Assembly (NCBI GenBank): GCA_016708435.1
Contig: JADJFV010000022.1
Location: 1-54,897 of the forward strand
Origin: Leptospiraceae bacterium
GTDB lineage: Bacteria > Spirochaetota > Leptospiria > Leptospirales > Leptospiraceae
Length of the DNA stretch: 54,897 nt
Reading direction: 5' to 3'
Position 1 is the first letter of the stretch; every line of letters starts with the position of its first letter. The notes below the pieces were generated by a model, which ran no database searches, was not told the DNA's origin, and saw only the letters and a list, made by a program, of their open reading frames with translations. Positions 18,457 to 27,929 of this stretch are shown here, one piece after another. Made by a program: the position numbers and the translations under genes.

Positions 18457-19807
18457 GTCTTTCTAAAAGAATAGAACCAGCAACACCACCACCTGCACAA
18501 ATACAGTTTACTGATCGTTTTGCGCTCGGGTTGAGTTTAAAGTTCATGATTTGGTTGAGTAATACGCGAAGTCCGGTTGCTCCGAGTGGGTGACCTAGAG
18601 CTAAAGTTCCACCGTTTGGATTTACACGTCCACCTTCTTTGTCTACTGCTTCTAAATCAAAGCCCCATGATTTTTTGATTTCTCTCATAGTTCCCATTGC
18701 AGTAGCAGCAAATGCTTCGTGAATCTCAAAATTATCTACGTCTTTAAAATCTAAACCTGCAGATTTGATTGCTTTGTTCATAGACCAAGCCATACCAACT
18801 CCCATGATAGAAGGATCAACTCCATACATTCCCCAACCGGTAATCACAGCTTGCACTTCAAGACCTAGTCTAGCTGCTTCTTTTTCTGTAGTTACAAACA
18901 TAGCTGCTGCTCCATCAGAACGAGGACAAGCATTGAAGAGAGTAACCGCTGCTTCGGTTTCGCCTTCGACGTATGGTTTACCAATCCACTCACCGTATTT
19001 TTCATAGAACTCTTTGATGCTCATGAACTTGGAATCAAAGATTGCTCCTGCTTTACCAAAACGAGCTGGATTTTCTACCATTCCAGTTTTGGACATAATG
19101 AATTCGTCATCTTCGAGAAGAGTTCCGTCAGTTAGTTTAACAGGCATTTGGTATTGACGATAATTACCCGCTTTAATAGAATCGAGTGTTTTTTTGTAAG
19201 AACGATAAGCGTAATCATCTAATTCTGCTTTTTTGAGACCGTAACGTTGTGCAACAACCTCGCCTGTCATAGCCATATTGATTTTACGAATTGGATCATT
19301 TAATCCTTCATCAATAGAATCAATTACTCGCACACCAAGAGCTTGTGCTTCACCCCAATTTTTCATCAATTTATCAACTGTATCGAGTTTAGTAACTGAT
19401 TTTGCACCTTCTACAATGAATGCACCTTGTGACATAGATTCAAGACCAAGGGCTAAATAGAATTTTCCTTCCCCTAGCATAATTCTTCTAGCTGCATCTA
19501 GGACTGCCTCCAGGCCAGAAACGCAATTGTTCGCCACGGTAAGAGCAGTTGCTTCTAAAGGAATTCCTGCACGAACAGAAATTACACGTGCAACGTTTGG
19601 AGTATATACACTTTGACTAATTTCACCTGCCACGACTCCATCAACTTCTAGTTTGGATACTTTACTACGGGAAAAGATTTCTTCGGTTACTCTGTAGCCT
19701 AATTCTGCAGAAGGAATATCTGCAAGTGACTTGCCTGCCTGACCAATCGGAGTTCTAATTCCCGATGCCAGAACGATTCTTTGGTTATCAAATGTTGTAA
19801 ATTTCAT
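18452..19807 (-). CDS. Thiolase (acetyl-CoA acyltransferase)
   Basis: A 451-residue thiolase that cleaves or forms 3-ketoacyl-CoA. The nucleophile Cys is in VANNCVSGLEA. The catalytic His lies in GHPLGATGLR after NPNGGTLAL, and the second Cys is in CICAGGGVAGS. The N-terminal RIVLASGIRTPIGQAGKSL is typical. The length is larger than that of a biosynthetic thiolase (about 390) and closer to the FadI/FadA trifunctional type. Together with the acyl-CoA synthetase two genes downstream this suggests beta-oxidation. The peroxidase-cyclase gene between them is on the same strand. Confidence 0.92.
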   Translation of the reverse strand: MKFTTFDNQRIVLASGIRTPIGQAGKSLADIPSAELGYRVTEEIFSRSKVSKLEVDGVVAGEISQSVYTPNVARVISVRAGIPLEATALTVANNCVSGLEAVLDAARRIMLGEGKFYLALGLESMSQGAFIVEGAKSVTKLDTVDKLMKNWGEAQALGVRVIDSIDEGLNDPIRKINMAMTGEVVAQRYGLKKAELDDYAYRSYKKTLDSIKAGNYRQYQMPVKLTDGTLLEDDEFIMSKTGMVENPARFGKAGAIFDSKFMSIKEFYEKYGEWIGKPYVEGETEAAVTLFNACPRSDGAAAMFVTTEKEAARLGLEVQAVITGWGMYGVDPSIMGVGMAWSMNKAIKSAGLDFKDVDNFEIHEAFAATAMGTMREIKKSWGFDLEAVDKEGGRVNPNGGTLALGHPLGATGLRVLLNQIMNFKLNPSAKRSVNCICAGGGVAGSILLERP

Positions 19808-19957
19808 GATATAAGGTTATCCTTTGTTTATTTGAAAAGGGCATATAGAATACCAGCCAAAAGAACACCTGTGTGCCTTGTGGCAAATTTTACCATACAA
19901 GCCCGCAACTAATAAAAGGATTTAATGCAAGGTGAATTCGTCTAGTGAAAAATGGGT

Positions 19958-20440
19958 CTATTTTTCCCACTCAGACATTTTTTTCAATAAGTCATGAGCG
20001 TCCTCTGCATTTACACCGTATTGGTGGTAGATATTCTTACCCGTTCTATCAAATACGAACAGAGCCGGTTGCCCCTCCACTGCCAACTCACCTGCTAACT
20101 TTAAGTCCGGATCTAAAAGACTCTCATATTTGATTCCAAATTCTTCTGCAATATTTCTTATCTCTTCATTCGTCAAACCATGATCTGTATTCACACCCAG
20201 AAATACAAAGTTGTCTGGATTTGACTTTTCATGTAAAAGTTCGATTACGGGTGCCGCTTTTCGACATGGCTCGCACCAACTTGCCCAGAAGTCTAAAATT
20301 AGAATTCTTCCTTTATAATCTTGAATCTTATGTGTCTTGCCACCTAAATCTTTCAATTCAAGAAAAAGATAAGGCGCAGTGAACTCTTCTTTACACGATA
20401 GGGAAAATAATAGAACCAAAATAAGTAAAACTTTCTTCAT
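19958..20440 (-). CDS. TlpA/ResA-like thioredoxin-fold lipoprotein
   Basis: A 160-residue membrane-anchored thiol-disulfide oxidoreductase. The signal peptide MKKVLLILVLLFSLSC ends in a lipobox cysteine (Cys16). The thioredoxin fold follows with LILDFWASWCEPCRKAAPVI (Cys56 and Cys59), FLGVNTDHG and the cis-proline loop VEGQPALFVFD. Proteins of this group reduce disulfides in apocytochromes or other periplasmic proteins. It starts 49 bp after the histidine kinase gene on the same strand and may share its transcript. The specific partner is unknown. Confidence 0.88.
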   Translation of the reverse strand: MKKVLLILVLLFSLSCKEEFTAPYLFLELKDLGGKTHKIQDYKGRILILDFWASWCEPCRKAAPVIELLHEKSNPDNFVFLGVNTDHGLTNEEIRNIAEEFGIKYESLLDPDLKLAGELAVEGQPALFVFDRTGKNIYHQYGVNAEDAHDLLKKMSEWEK

Positions 20441-20488
20441 CTTAAAAACTTTTTCTTGAATGCCATCCGTTGTAAATCAAGAAATAAC

Positions 20489-23400
20489 TCACACAGAAAT
20501 AACTACTCTAAATTTCGTACCGGTCCAGGGCAGAATCTCAAAGCTGTTTCCTTTTTTTTGAGTGAGCATCTTTATTAAAGTAAGACCAAATCCTTTCGAA
20601 TCTTGGATGGTGAATTCTTTTGATAAACCTACCCCATTGTCACTAACGGTTAATTCTAGATTACCACCTTCTAATTTTTTTACACAGACTATGATAGTTC
20701 CTTCCTTTTTTTCCGGAAAGGCATACTTGAAAGCGTTCGTGATTAACTCATTGATGATGATGCCCACTGAAAAGACAGATTTTGAATTCAGACTAATATT
20801 CTCGATATGCTTTTCGATTTTAATTTTTGCGGGGCTTGGAAAGGAAAGCATAACTTGATCGAGTAAGTCATGAAGATATTCCTGAAGAGAAATATTCTTA
20901 TAATCGGTTGATTTAAATAATTTATCGTAGATTAACATCATACTTAAAATTCTATTCCTTGCTTCTTCTAAAGATTTACTTACTTGTGGATCATTCACAT
21001 AATCCGCTTGCAAACTAAGAAGGCTGGAAATAGACGCCATATTATTTTTTATTCGGTGATGGACTTCCTTTAATAATATCTCCTTTTCGATGAGAAGAGA
21101 TTTTACTTCCTCCTCGGCTTTCATTCTTTCAATTTCCGTTTTGTGATTCTGAACTGCAAGCCCAGTCATACGAGAAAATTCCATTATAATATCAAATTCT
21201 GAGCGATTGGGTAGCTTGGGCAAATTGTAGTAAGCCGCAAAGGTTCCAAGAACACTTCCTGAATCATCTTTGAAAGGAAAAGACCAACAGGCTCTCAAGT
21301 TGGCTTTCTCTGCAAGCTGCGTATAATTCTTCCAATAAGCATGAGTTTGAATATCTGCGACAATCACCAGTTCACCAGTAGCCGCGGCAGTCCCGCAGGA
21401 ACCTACACCAATACCGGATTGAATTCCTTCAATAGCTTCATTGTAAAAATTAGGCAAACTCGGAGCCGCTCCTTTTCTTAATTTTCCTTCCGAGTCTAAA
21501 AGTAAAATGGATGCCTTCATTTCCGGATGAATAGATTCAATTTCACTAACAATTTCTTCTAGGATTAGATACAGATTTTTCTTTGCAATCATTGCATCTA
21601 GAACATGATTGCGAGCAATTTGCAAAAACTCGAAATGTTTCTTTTCAGTAATATCTGTATGAGTCCCAAGCATCCTTGTAGGCTTACCGTCGGTATCCCA
21701 TTCTGCAATTCTACCCTGCGACAAAATCCATTTCCAAAAACCATCTTTTGTTCGTTGTCTAAATTCAACATTATAGTCTTTTCGCTTGCCTTGCACATAA
21801 TCAGTATAAACCTTATAGGTTGCATCCCTATCATCTGCGTGCATCCTGTTTTTCCAGTTTAGATTGGATTCCTCGAAATCTTCTAAATCAAATCCGAGCA
21901 TCTGTGCATAAGAGCTATTTACCTTTGCCTTTCCCGTTTTTAAATCTAAATCAAATAATCCCTGATTACCCGCCAAGAATGCAAGCCTAAGCCTTTCCTC
22001 TTTTTCTTGCAGCAATCGCTCATTTGTGCGACTTTTAGTCATATCCTGAAATGTGCAGATTACTTGCTTTATTTTATTATCTGTGTCTAATTCTGGTTTT
22101 GCGTTGACTAATAACCATACTCTATCGCGTGTATTCGGTCTATAAACACCCATTATAACATCTACAACAGGCTTTCCTGTTCGAATACAAACCGGGACTG
22201 GATGTGTCTCACCCGGAAAATCTGTTCCATCTTCATGAATCACATTCCAATCTTTATCAAAAGATGTCTTCCCTCTCATCTGATCTGAGGATAATCCAAG
22301 AAGCCGCTCAGCAGCAGGGTTATTCACTAATATTTTAGAATTTGAATCCTGAACCATTACGCCCACATCTAGATTCTCAATTAAAGCTTGAAATCTAAAT
22401 TCTACATTTCTAATTTCTTTCTCGTGATTTTTTCTTTCTGTAATATCTCTTGCAATGACGAGGACTGCAAAAGACCCATTAAACTCTATTGGATTTGCAG
22501 AGATTTCCACATCAATGATCGATTTATCCAATCTAATAAATCGTTCTTCTAGAATTGGAGCATTCTCTTTTTTCGTATAGAGATCTCCAACCCGATCATG
22601 AACTTGACCCTGATACTGTGGATGGACAAAATCGAATATATTTTTCCCCTTCAAGTCTTCAAATGTATTTGCCCCTGCCAATTTTAGACCTGCTACATTT
22701 GCGTAAATGAATTTGAAATCTCTATGAACAAAAATAGCTTCGAGCGAAGATTCTACCATAGCGCGATAACGTTCTTCGCTTTCTTTTACTTTTTGTTCTA
22801 ATTCTTTTTCACGGTTATTCTTTATTACCCTATGAGTAATATTTCTAGAGACTGTCTGCATTTGAATGACTTTTGTCTTTTCTAAATTCCAGATTGATTT
22901 AGGAATGGTTTCTAACCACACATAGTCGCCATTCTTCGCCAGGATTCTATAGCTAATATAAAGACCATCATCTCCTACTTTTACTTTCTCATGGGATTCT
23001 TTTTGAATTCTCATCATATCGTCCGGGTGAAACAACGCATAAGGACTAACACCGATTAGCTCTTCTGGCTTATAACCAAGAATTCTTTCTACGGAAGGAC
23101 TTAAGTATAAATACTTTCCATCCAAATCATGCAAAGCAATGAGATCGAGGGTATTTTCGGCAATCATTTGAAACATCTCTTCTTTCTGCTTGGTTTTCTT
23201 ATGCATATTGAATAACTCAAAAGCCATTTCAATGGAAGAAAGTAATACAAACTTTCCAGAATTCTTAATAACATAACCATAGCGGGTAATATTTCTTACC
23301 TTCTCGACTAATTCCTTTTCCGAATGGGATGTCAAAAATACGATAGGAATTTCAATTAGATTTAAAATCTTTCGAGCAGTTTCTGTTCCATCAATGCCGG

Positions 23401-23584
23401 GACCTAAATCAATATCCATTAGAATTAAATCGAAAGTGTCCGACTGTATTTGTTCAACAGCTCTTTCGCCAGTTTCAGCAATTGAGACTTCATATCCATT
23501 GTCTTCCAAAAGCTTCCTGTGGGCTGAAGCCATTACACTATCATCCTCTACAATAAGTAGAGATTTCACGAAATCATTGCTCAT
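20489..23584 (-). CDS. Hybrid sensor histidine kinase: REC, four PAS, GAF, HisKA_2-type kinase
   Basis: A soluble 1031-residue signalling protein with no membrane segment. The N-terminal receiver domain (about 5-125) has acidic VEDD and phospho-acceptor Asp in LILMDIDLG. Four PAS domains follow (about 140-255, 270-385, 395-520 and 530-650; for example LHDLDGKYLYLSPSVERILG). A GAF domain (about 655-805) contains GIGVGSCGTAAATGE. The kinase core is of the HisKA_2/HWE-like type, with the phosphorylated His in LKEVHHRIKNNMASISSLLS, then NELITNAFKYAF (N box) and SDNGVGL and GFGLTLI (G boxes). A receiver at the front means it can be driven by another kinase. It is divergent from the Ser/Thr kinase gene, 116 bp away. 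Confidence 0.92.
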   Translation of the reverse strand: MSNDFVKSLLIVEDDSVMASAHRKLLEDNGYEVSIAETGERAVEQIQSDTFDLILMDIDLGPGIDGTETARKILNLIEIPIVFLTSHSEKELVEKVRNITRYGYVIKNSGKFVLLSSIEMAFELFNMHKKTKQKEEMFQMIAENTLDLIALHDLDGKYLYLSPSVERILGYKPEELIGVSPYALFHPDDMMRIQKESHEKVKVGDDGLYISYRILAKNGDYVWLETIPKSIWNLEKTKVIQMQTVSRNITHRVIKNNREKELEQKVKESEERYRAMVESSLEAIFVHRDFKFIYANVAGLKLAGANTFEDLKGKNIFDFVHPQYQGQVHDRVGDLYTKKENAPILEERFIRLDKSIIDVEISANPIEFNGSFAVLVIARDITERKNHEKEIRNVEFRFQALIENLDVGVMVQDSNSKILVNNPAAERLLGLSSDQMRGKTSFDKDWNVIHEDGTDFPGETHPVPVCIRTGKPVVDVIMGVYRPNTRDRVWLLVNAKPELDTDNKIKQVICTFQDMTKSRTNERLLQEKEERLRLAFLAGNQGLFDLDLKTGKAKVNSSYAQMLGFDLEDFEESNLNWKNRMHADDRDATYKVYTDYVQGKRKDYNVEFRQRTKDGFWKWILSQGRIAEWDTDGKPTRMLGTHTDITEKKHFEFLQIARNHVLDAMIAKKNLYLILEEIVSEIESIHPEMKASILLLDSEGKLRKGAAPSLPNFYNEAIEGIQSGIGVGSCGTAAATGELVIVADIQTHAYWKNYTQLAEKANLRACWSFPFKDDSGSVLGTFAAYYNLPKLPNRSEFDIIMEFSRMTGLAVQNHKTEIERMKAEEEVKSLLIEKEILLKEVHHRIKNNMASISSLLSLQADYVNDPQVSKSLEEARNRILSMMLIYDKLFKSTDYKNISLQEYLHDLLDQVMLSFPSPAKIKIEKHIENISLNSKSVFSVGIIINELITNAFKYAFPEKKEGTIIVCVKKLEGGNLELTVSDNGVGLSKEFTIQDSKGFGLTLIKMLTQKKGNSFEILPWTGTKFRVVISV

Positions 23585-23665
23585 TTTTTTACAATAGCAT
23601 AGTTTAATTTCTTTGAAAGAATAAATTAACTAAATACGAAAAAACTGTTTTACTTTTCAAAACTC

Positions 23666-23694
23666 TTGACTCAATATTCCTAGATAAATAAAAA
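23666..23694 (+). promoter_or_regulatory. Possible sigma-70 promoter of the MORN kinase gene
   Basis: TTGACT (23666-23671) and TAAAAA (23689-23694) are separated by 17 bases. The ATG follows only 6 bases later, so transcription would start at or next to the start codon and the message would be nearly leaderless. No ribosome binding site is visible before the ATG at 23701, which agrees. This is weak evidence in such AT-rich DNA. Confidence 0.3.
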
Positions 23695-23700
23695 GTTCTA

Positions 23701-25389
23701 ATGAGCAATTGTCCTAAATGTAATACCCAGTTAACTCCTAATGCAAAGTTTTGTTTTTCTTGTGGCAATAAAATGCCTGATGCCATTTCAGACCTAGATC
23801 AAGACTTAGAATTTCTAAAACGAACTCTAGAGCCTAAGTTTACCCATATAGAAAAAATTGGACAAGGAGGAATGGGCTCAATCTTCCTTGGCGAACAAGT
23901 GTCTTTAAATCGAAAGGTTGTGATTAAACTACTCAATGCAAATCTAGCTCTAGATACTGCACTCGCTAATAACTTTTTGAAGGAAGCACAAATAGCGGCT
24001 AACGTCAAGCATCCCAATATTGTAGAAATGGTCGATTATGGAAAAGCAGAAGGCAGACCTTTTTTTATCATGGAATATGGAGAAAAAGGCTCGCTTGAGA
24101 AAGTCCTTTCTGACCTAAATGCTCACCATAAAAAAATGCCGAGTCTTACTGTGTGTAAGTCTATGATAAAAATTCTTCGCTCCCTTGATTTTGCTCACTC
24201 TAAAAATTTATTAGCTCATAGAGACATTAAACCGCATAATATAATTCTACGTGAATCGAATGATGTATTTATCAGTGACTTCGGAATTGCAATTGATAAG
24301 ACACAAAAGAAAAACACAATCGAAAAAGGCGGAACTTTAGAGTATATGAGTCCGGAGCAGATACAAAACTCCAAAGACATAGACCAGAAATCTGATATTT
24401 ATTCACTCGGAATTTTATTTTTTGAAATGCTTACTTGTAGCCTGCCTTTCGAATCCTTAGACAAAGACAAATTGACAGAAATGCATTTAACAACCAGTAT
24501 ACCCGACCTGAAATCAAGATTAACTAAAGAAGATCTCAAAAAAATTGAAAAAGAAGAAATGAATCTTGATGAGTTACAAGTAATTATCCGCAAAGCCTGC
24601 GAGAAAAACAAAGCCAATCGTTACTCTTCCTGTAAGGAAATGGCAGATGCAATCGAATCTATCGTTTTGCGAATAGAAGAACAAAAATCAGAGTCCTTTA
24701 AAAAGAATAGAAAACTAATTGCAATGTATGCGATTCTAACCGGTAGTCTTGCAATCTTAATCAGCTATGGAGCTGCGCGATATTTTATTACTGAGACCTG
24801 CGAGAATTGTTGCGTAATCGGGGATTGTAGAGATGGCAAAGGCAAATATATATATTCCCCACAAAATCCAAATGACCCAAAGAACATCTATATAGGCGAA
24901 TTCAAGAACGGAAAGAAGCAAGGCAAAGGAGAATACTTTATGTATTCCGTAAAAGCAAAGTATGAAGGAAGTTTTATAGATGGAGAGTTTTACGGATACG
25001 GGACATTAACCAACTTCGCGGATGAAAAACTAGAAAAATACAGTGCGCATTATGCAGGCTATTTTAAGAACAATCAACCCGACGGTCAAGGCGCGTATTT
25101 TTTTAGTGATGGCTCCTATTTTGCCGGTCAATTTGTAAAGGGAGAACCCGATGGCAAACATGGAATCTTCTACACCAGAGACCAATCCCTTTACAAAGGA
25201 GATATCCGCTTAATCAACGGAGAAATGATCCCGGAAGGAAAAGGCACCATCCTTCTTCCCGGTGCAAGGGTATATATCGGAGATTTCCACAACGGTAAAC
25301 TTGACGGAAACGGTAAACTCATCCAAAGCGATGGCACTGTCATCAGCGGGCACTGGGAGAATGGTAAGATTATTATGAAGAAGAAGTAA
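23701..25389 (+). CDS. Ser/Thr protein kinase with N-terminal zinc ribbon and C-terminal MORN repeats
   Basis: A 562-residue transmembrane kinase. Residues 1-24 form a zinc ribbon (Cys4, Cys7, Cys18 and Cys21). The eukaryote-like kinase domain (about 47-320) has the glycine loop IGQGGMGSIFLGE, Lys76 in VVIKLL, the HRDIKPHN catalytic loop (Asp175, Asn180), SDFG (Asp193) and GTLEYMSPEQ. All catalytic residues are present. One membrane segment follows (about 343-366). The outside part carries Cys-rich CENCCVIGDCRDGKG and then about six MORN repeats (YIGEFKNGKKQGKGEYF, YEGSFIDGEFYGYGTLTNF and similar). MORN repeats bind lipids or shape membranes in eukaryotes. The extracytoplasmic repeats may sense envelope lipid or peptidoglycan, which is inference. 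Confidence 0.92.
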   Translation: MSNCPKCNTQLTPNAKFCFSCGNKMPDAISDLDQDLEFLKRTLEPKFTHIEKIGQGGMGSIFLGEQVSLNRKVVIKLLNANLALDTALANNFLKEAQIAANVKHPNIVEMVDYGKAEGRPFFIMEYGEKGSLEKVLSDLNAHHKKMPSLTVCKSMIKILRSLDFAHSKNLLAHRDIKPHNIILRESNDVFISDFGIAIDKTQKKNTIEKGGTLEYMSPEQIQNSKDIDQKSDIYSLGILFFEMLTCSLPFESLDKDKLTEMHLTTSIPDLKSRLTKEDLKKIEKEEMNLDELQVIIRKACEKNKANRYSSCKEMADAIESIVLRIEEQKSESFKKNRKLIAMYAILTGSLAILISYGAARYFITETCENCCVIGDCRDGKGKYIYSPQNPNDPKNIYIGEFKNGKKQGKGEYFMYSVKAKYEGSFIDGEFYGYGTLTNFADEKLEKYSAHYAGYFKNNQPDGQGAYFFSDGSYFAGQFVKGEPDGKHGIFYTRDQSLYKGDIRLINGEMIPEGKGTILLPGARVYIGDFHNGKLDGNGKLIQSDGTVISGHWENGKIIMKKK

Positions 25390-25587
25390 ATGGGTTAATC
25401 AGTGGATTAAAGATAAGATTTTCTTGCCAGTAGAGTAAAAAGGGGTCGTTTTACGATCTCCCTTCCCCTCAACAAACCGGATATGCAGAGATCAACGCAG
25501 ATGATTAAAAAAAGCAAAATCTCCTCCTGCCCTCATGATGGGTTTCAAAAACTTTAAGCTTGACGAAATGAAATGCTTATTTTGTAA
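25390..25587. other. Intergenic gap with repeat-like fragments
   Basis: No gene is seen. Bases around 25391-25412 (TGGGTTAATCAGTGGATTAA) and 25485-25507 (TGCAGAGATCAACGCAGATG) look like fragments of short intergenic repeats of the GTGGATT and GCAGAGAT types. The promoter for the metallo-hydrolase gene is expected within the last 60 bases. Confidence 0.4.
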
Positions 25588-26691
25588 ATGAGCTTGCAAC
25601 CCATGAATCATTCAAATCTACAAACAGTGCCTCTTAGATATATCCAGGAATTTAAAAGTCTAGCTTCCGTTTCCCTTAAAGGGGAAAAATTTACACATAT
25701 GAAAATTGTCGTAGATGATTTCAAAAGAAGATTTAAACAGAATGGAGAAATGGAAGCAGTCAAGTCCGTTGATCTGGTAACTGCCGCCTACCCTTTAGAG
25801 TTTGCCTATGCGGGAGCGGCTATCGGGATTAACCCCTTTGTCAATATTCTAAACAGACTTGTGCTTGTAAAATTCAAAGACTTCAATGGTCATTCCAAAA
25901 TACTAGCCTGGGAACCGACCGTTCGAGAAGGCTCAGCGAAAGCTCCTTTCTTTAAACAATTAATCAAACGTTATGGAGAATTTTTATCCTATAAGGTTCT
26001 AACAACTGAGTTTAATACCTTATTATCCGCAGTTAGAAAAGCAGGCATTGAACCGGAAGATGTTGACTATGTAAGCTTTGATCATCTACATGTGCAAGAC
26101 CTTCGTTTGTTAATGGGGACAACTCGTCCGATGCCAGGCGAGACAGAAAATAGAAAGCCATTCTTCCCAAATGCAAAATTTATCTTTCAAAAAAAAGAAA
26201 TGGATACTCTTCGTTCTCCTCATCCAATGCAATGGGCTTGGTATGTAACTGAATGTGTGCAGGATTTAGATGAGAGAAACCTAATTCTAATCGACGGAGA
26301 CGTTGAACTAGGGTATGGAATTGCCCTTATCCACACACCGGGGCATACAGACGGTAATCACAGTCTTTGCATTAATACTCCGGATGGAATATGGGTTTCT
26401 TCCGAAAATGGAGTATCTCTCGATTCTTATTTTCCCGAGCATTCTAAAATTCCAGGTCTCAAAGCCTATGCAAAATTCTATAACCGCGAAGTAATCCTAA
26501 ATGCAAATACGCAGGAAGACTCTCTAGAACAATACGACTCTATGGTAAAGGAAAAACTTCTCGCTGATGTAAACAAACGCGATCCTCGCTTTAAAAACAT
26601 CCAACCTTCCTCCGAAGTCGGAAAGTTCTACCGGCATTGGCCTGTTATCCCCCGCTTTCAAATGGGGGGAATGAATTATGGAAAGCTATAA
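25588..26691 (+). CDS. Metallo-beta-lactamase-fold hydrolase
   Basis: A 367-residue protein with the metal-binding motifs of the metallo-beta-lactamase superfamily in a slightly unusual form: DHLHVQD (HxHxxD) near residue 168, and HTPGHTDGNHS near residue 250, which fits the PGHTxGH metal ligand region. The N-terminal about 140 residues precede the metal site and contain AGAAIGINPFVNILNRLVLV. The substrate cannot be predicted. No signal peptide is seen, so it is probably cytoplasmic. It stands alone, with repeats on both sides. The start could be this ATG at 25588 or the second one 4 codons later. Confidence 0.8.
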   Translation: MSLQPMNHSNLQTVPLRYIQEFKSLASVSLKGEKFTHMKIVVDDFKRRFKQNGEMEAVKSVDLVTAAYPLEFAYAGAAIGINPFVNILNRLVLVKFKDFNGHSKILAWEPTVREGSAKAPFFKQLIKRYGEFLSYKVLTTEFNTLLSAVRKAGIEPEDVDYVSFDHLHVQDLRLLMGTTRPMPGETENRKPFFPNAKFIFQKKEMDTLRSPHPMQWAWYVTECVQDLDERNLILIDGDVELGYGIALIHTPGHTDGNHSLCINTPDGIWVSSENGVSLDSYFPEHSKIPGLKAYAKFYNREVILNANTQEDSLEQYDSMVKEKLLADVNKRDPRFKNIQPSSEVGKFYRHWPVIPRFQMGGMNYGKL

Positions 26692-26710
26692 CTCAAAGAT
26701 ACTCTCTATG

Positions 26711-26782
26711 ATACTATTAAACATACTGTTTAAATTTTACAAGTATAGAGGAGAGTATCTTTGATAGTATCATTCATAGTAA
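26711..26782. repeat. Hairpin-forming dispersed repeat, copy 2 (inverted)
   Basis: Arms ATACTATTAAACATACT (26711-26727) and AGTATCTTTGATAGTAT (26754-26770) pair at 15 of 17 positions. Bases 26754-26782 are the exact reverse complement of 7188-7216 (29 of 29). The loop sequences of the two copies differ, so the arms and one flank are what is conserved. Confidence 0.75.
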
Positions 26783-26820
26783 GGTTCATACATCGCCCTC
26801 TCAGGAAACACCAAAAGATA

Positions 26821-26906
26821 TTTACCACGAAGAGCACAGAGAACACGAAGAATATAAATTGAATTTTATTCCTTACCTTCGTGATCTTCGCGCTCTTCGT
26901 GGTAAA
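26821..26906. repeat. CACGAAG-type palindromic repeat, copy 1
   Basis: The left arm (26821-26850) starts TTTACCACGAAGAGCACAGA and the right arm (26877-26906) ends GCTCTTCGTGGTAAA. The arms are nearly complementary over 30 bases around a loop of about 26. A related element lies at 32285-32365. This is a widespread type of bacterial intergenic repeat, and it sits between the convergent hydrolase and DUF4380 genes, where it could end transcription from both sides. Confidence 0.75.
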
Positions 26907-26942
26907 AAAATCTTAATTGTATTGCGTTCCCGTATCGCAAGA

Positions 26943-27914
26943 TTATCTCTCGCCCAAAGCCTCTTTCACATACTTCACAATCTCCTCATTGGTAAAAGTA
27001 TTCGACGGAAGTGTATGCAAATACCAAATCTCGGTATGAGTAACCGATTCCTTTTCTTTTAAGCGAATGAGTGGACTTAGGGTTTCTAGCTCTACGAATT
27101 TTTTATTGATAAATACTTCTACGCGGGAATTCCTATCGGGATAAGAGCGAGTAGCCGTTATGGAATATTTTTTGATAAACAACTGATCGTCTAGAACATA
27201 AGCCGCCCAGAGTTTTTCCCCACCTACTCCGATTTTTTGAGGTAAATTGCTATTTTCTTTTTTTTGCATTACTATGAATTCTTTTCCCCATAGATAAGTC
27301 GGATCAGTCATATCCGTATATGTCCAGAGATGAATAGAATCCGTCGCGAGCAAATTCTCAGAATGAAGTCCTCTTTTGGTGAGCGGCAAAATGGCTTTAC
27401 CCGCTAAAGGTAGAACTGTAAGTGCCCAGGCTGACACTCTTGTATCAGTCTTACTTTTATTAGTCAGTCTATGCACTACCCGAAGAGAATTTTCTCCATT
27501 TGGATAAATTTCCATTTCCTTTAAAAGGGAATTTAACGCATCCAGTTTGGAAATTCGGATATAATCTTGATTATCCTCTATGCTTACTTTAGAATTTTCT
27601 GGCGAATACGTAAGTGTCCTATCTTCAGGAGCACGCCAGAGTCTGTGACCACCAAAGTTTTGCCAATTTGGTGCGCTTCTATTTTGGATTTGATCTTCTA
27701 TTACTCGAAAAAGATTTGGTTTACCTATTTTAGAAAAATGTAAAATTCTAGGTCCAATTTCCGTTGGGATTAGAAATTCTAAATTTCCCATCTTCACTCG
27801 CCATGAATTTTCAAGTCCCATAAAATTTTCTTTTTCTATCGAATACTTTTTGTTAGCCTCTTCTGCGAAAAGACTAAATGATATTATTAATAATAAAATT
27901 ATATATTGTTTCAT
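26943..27914 (-). CDS. DUF4380-like exported protein
   Basis: A 323-residue protein with an N-terminal signal peptide (MKQYIILLLIISFSLFAEEA, cleavage after FAE or nearby). The body has the features of the DUF4380 family, which is related in fold to galactose mutarotase-like carbohydrate-binding domains: EIGPRILHF, NFGGHRLWRAPED, MEIYPNGENSLRVVHRLTN, SAWALTVLP, and ESVTHTEIWYLH near the end. It is probably periplasmic and may act on or bind a sugar, but this is not established. It converges with the metallo-hydrolase gene. Confidence 0.75.
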   Translation of the reverse strand: MKQYIILLLIISFSLFAEEANKKYSIEKENFMGLENSWRVKMGNLEFLIPTEIGPRILHFSKIGKPNLFRVIEDQIQNRSAPNWQNFGGHRLWRAPEDRTLTYSPENSKVSIEDNQDYIRISKLDALNSLLKEMEIYPNGENSLRVVHRLTNKSKTDTRVSAWALTVLPLAGKAILPLTKRGLHSENLLATDSIHLWTYTDMTDPTYLWGKEFIVMQKKENSNLPQKIGVGGEKLWAAYVLDDQLFIKKYSITATRSYPDRNSRVEVFINKKFVELETLSPLIRLKEKESVTHTEIWYLHTLPSNTFTNEEIVKYVKEALGER

Positions 27915-27929
27915 AACTATGGACTACTC

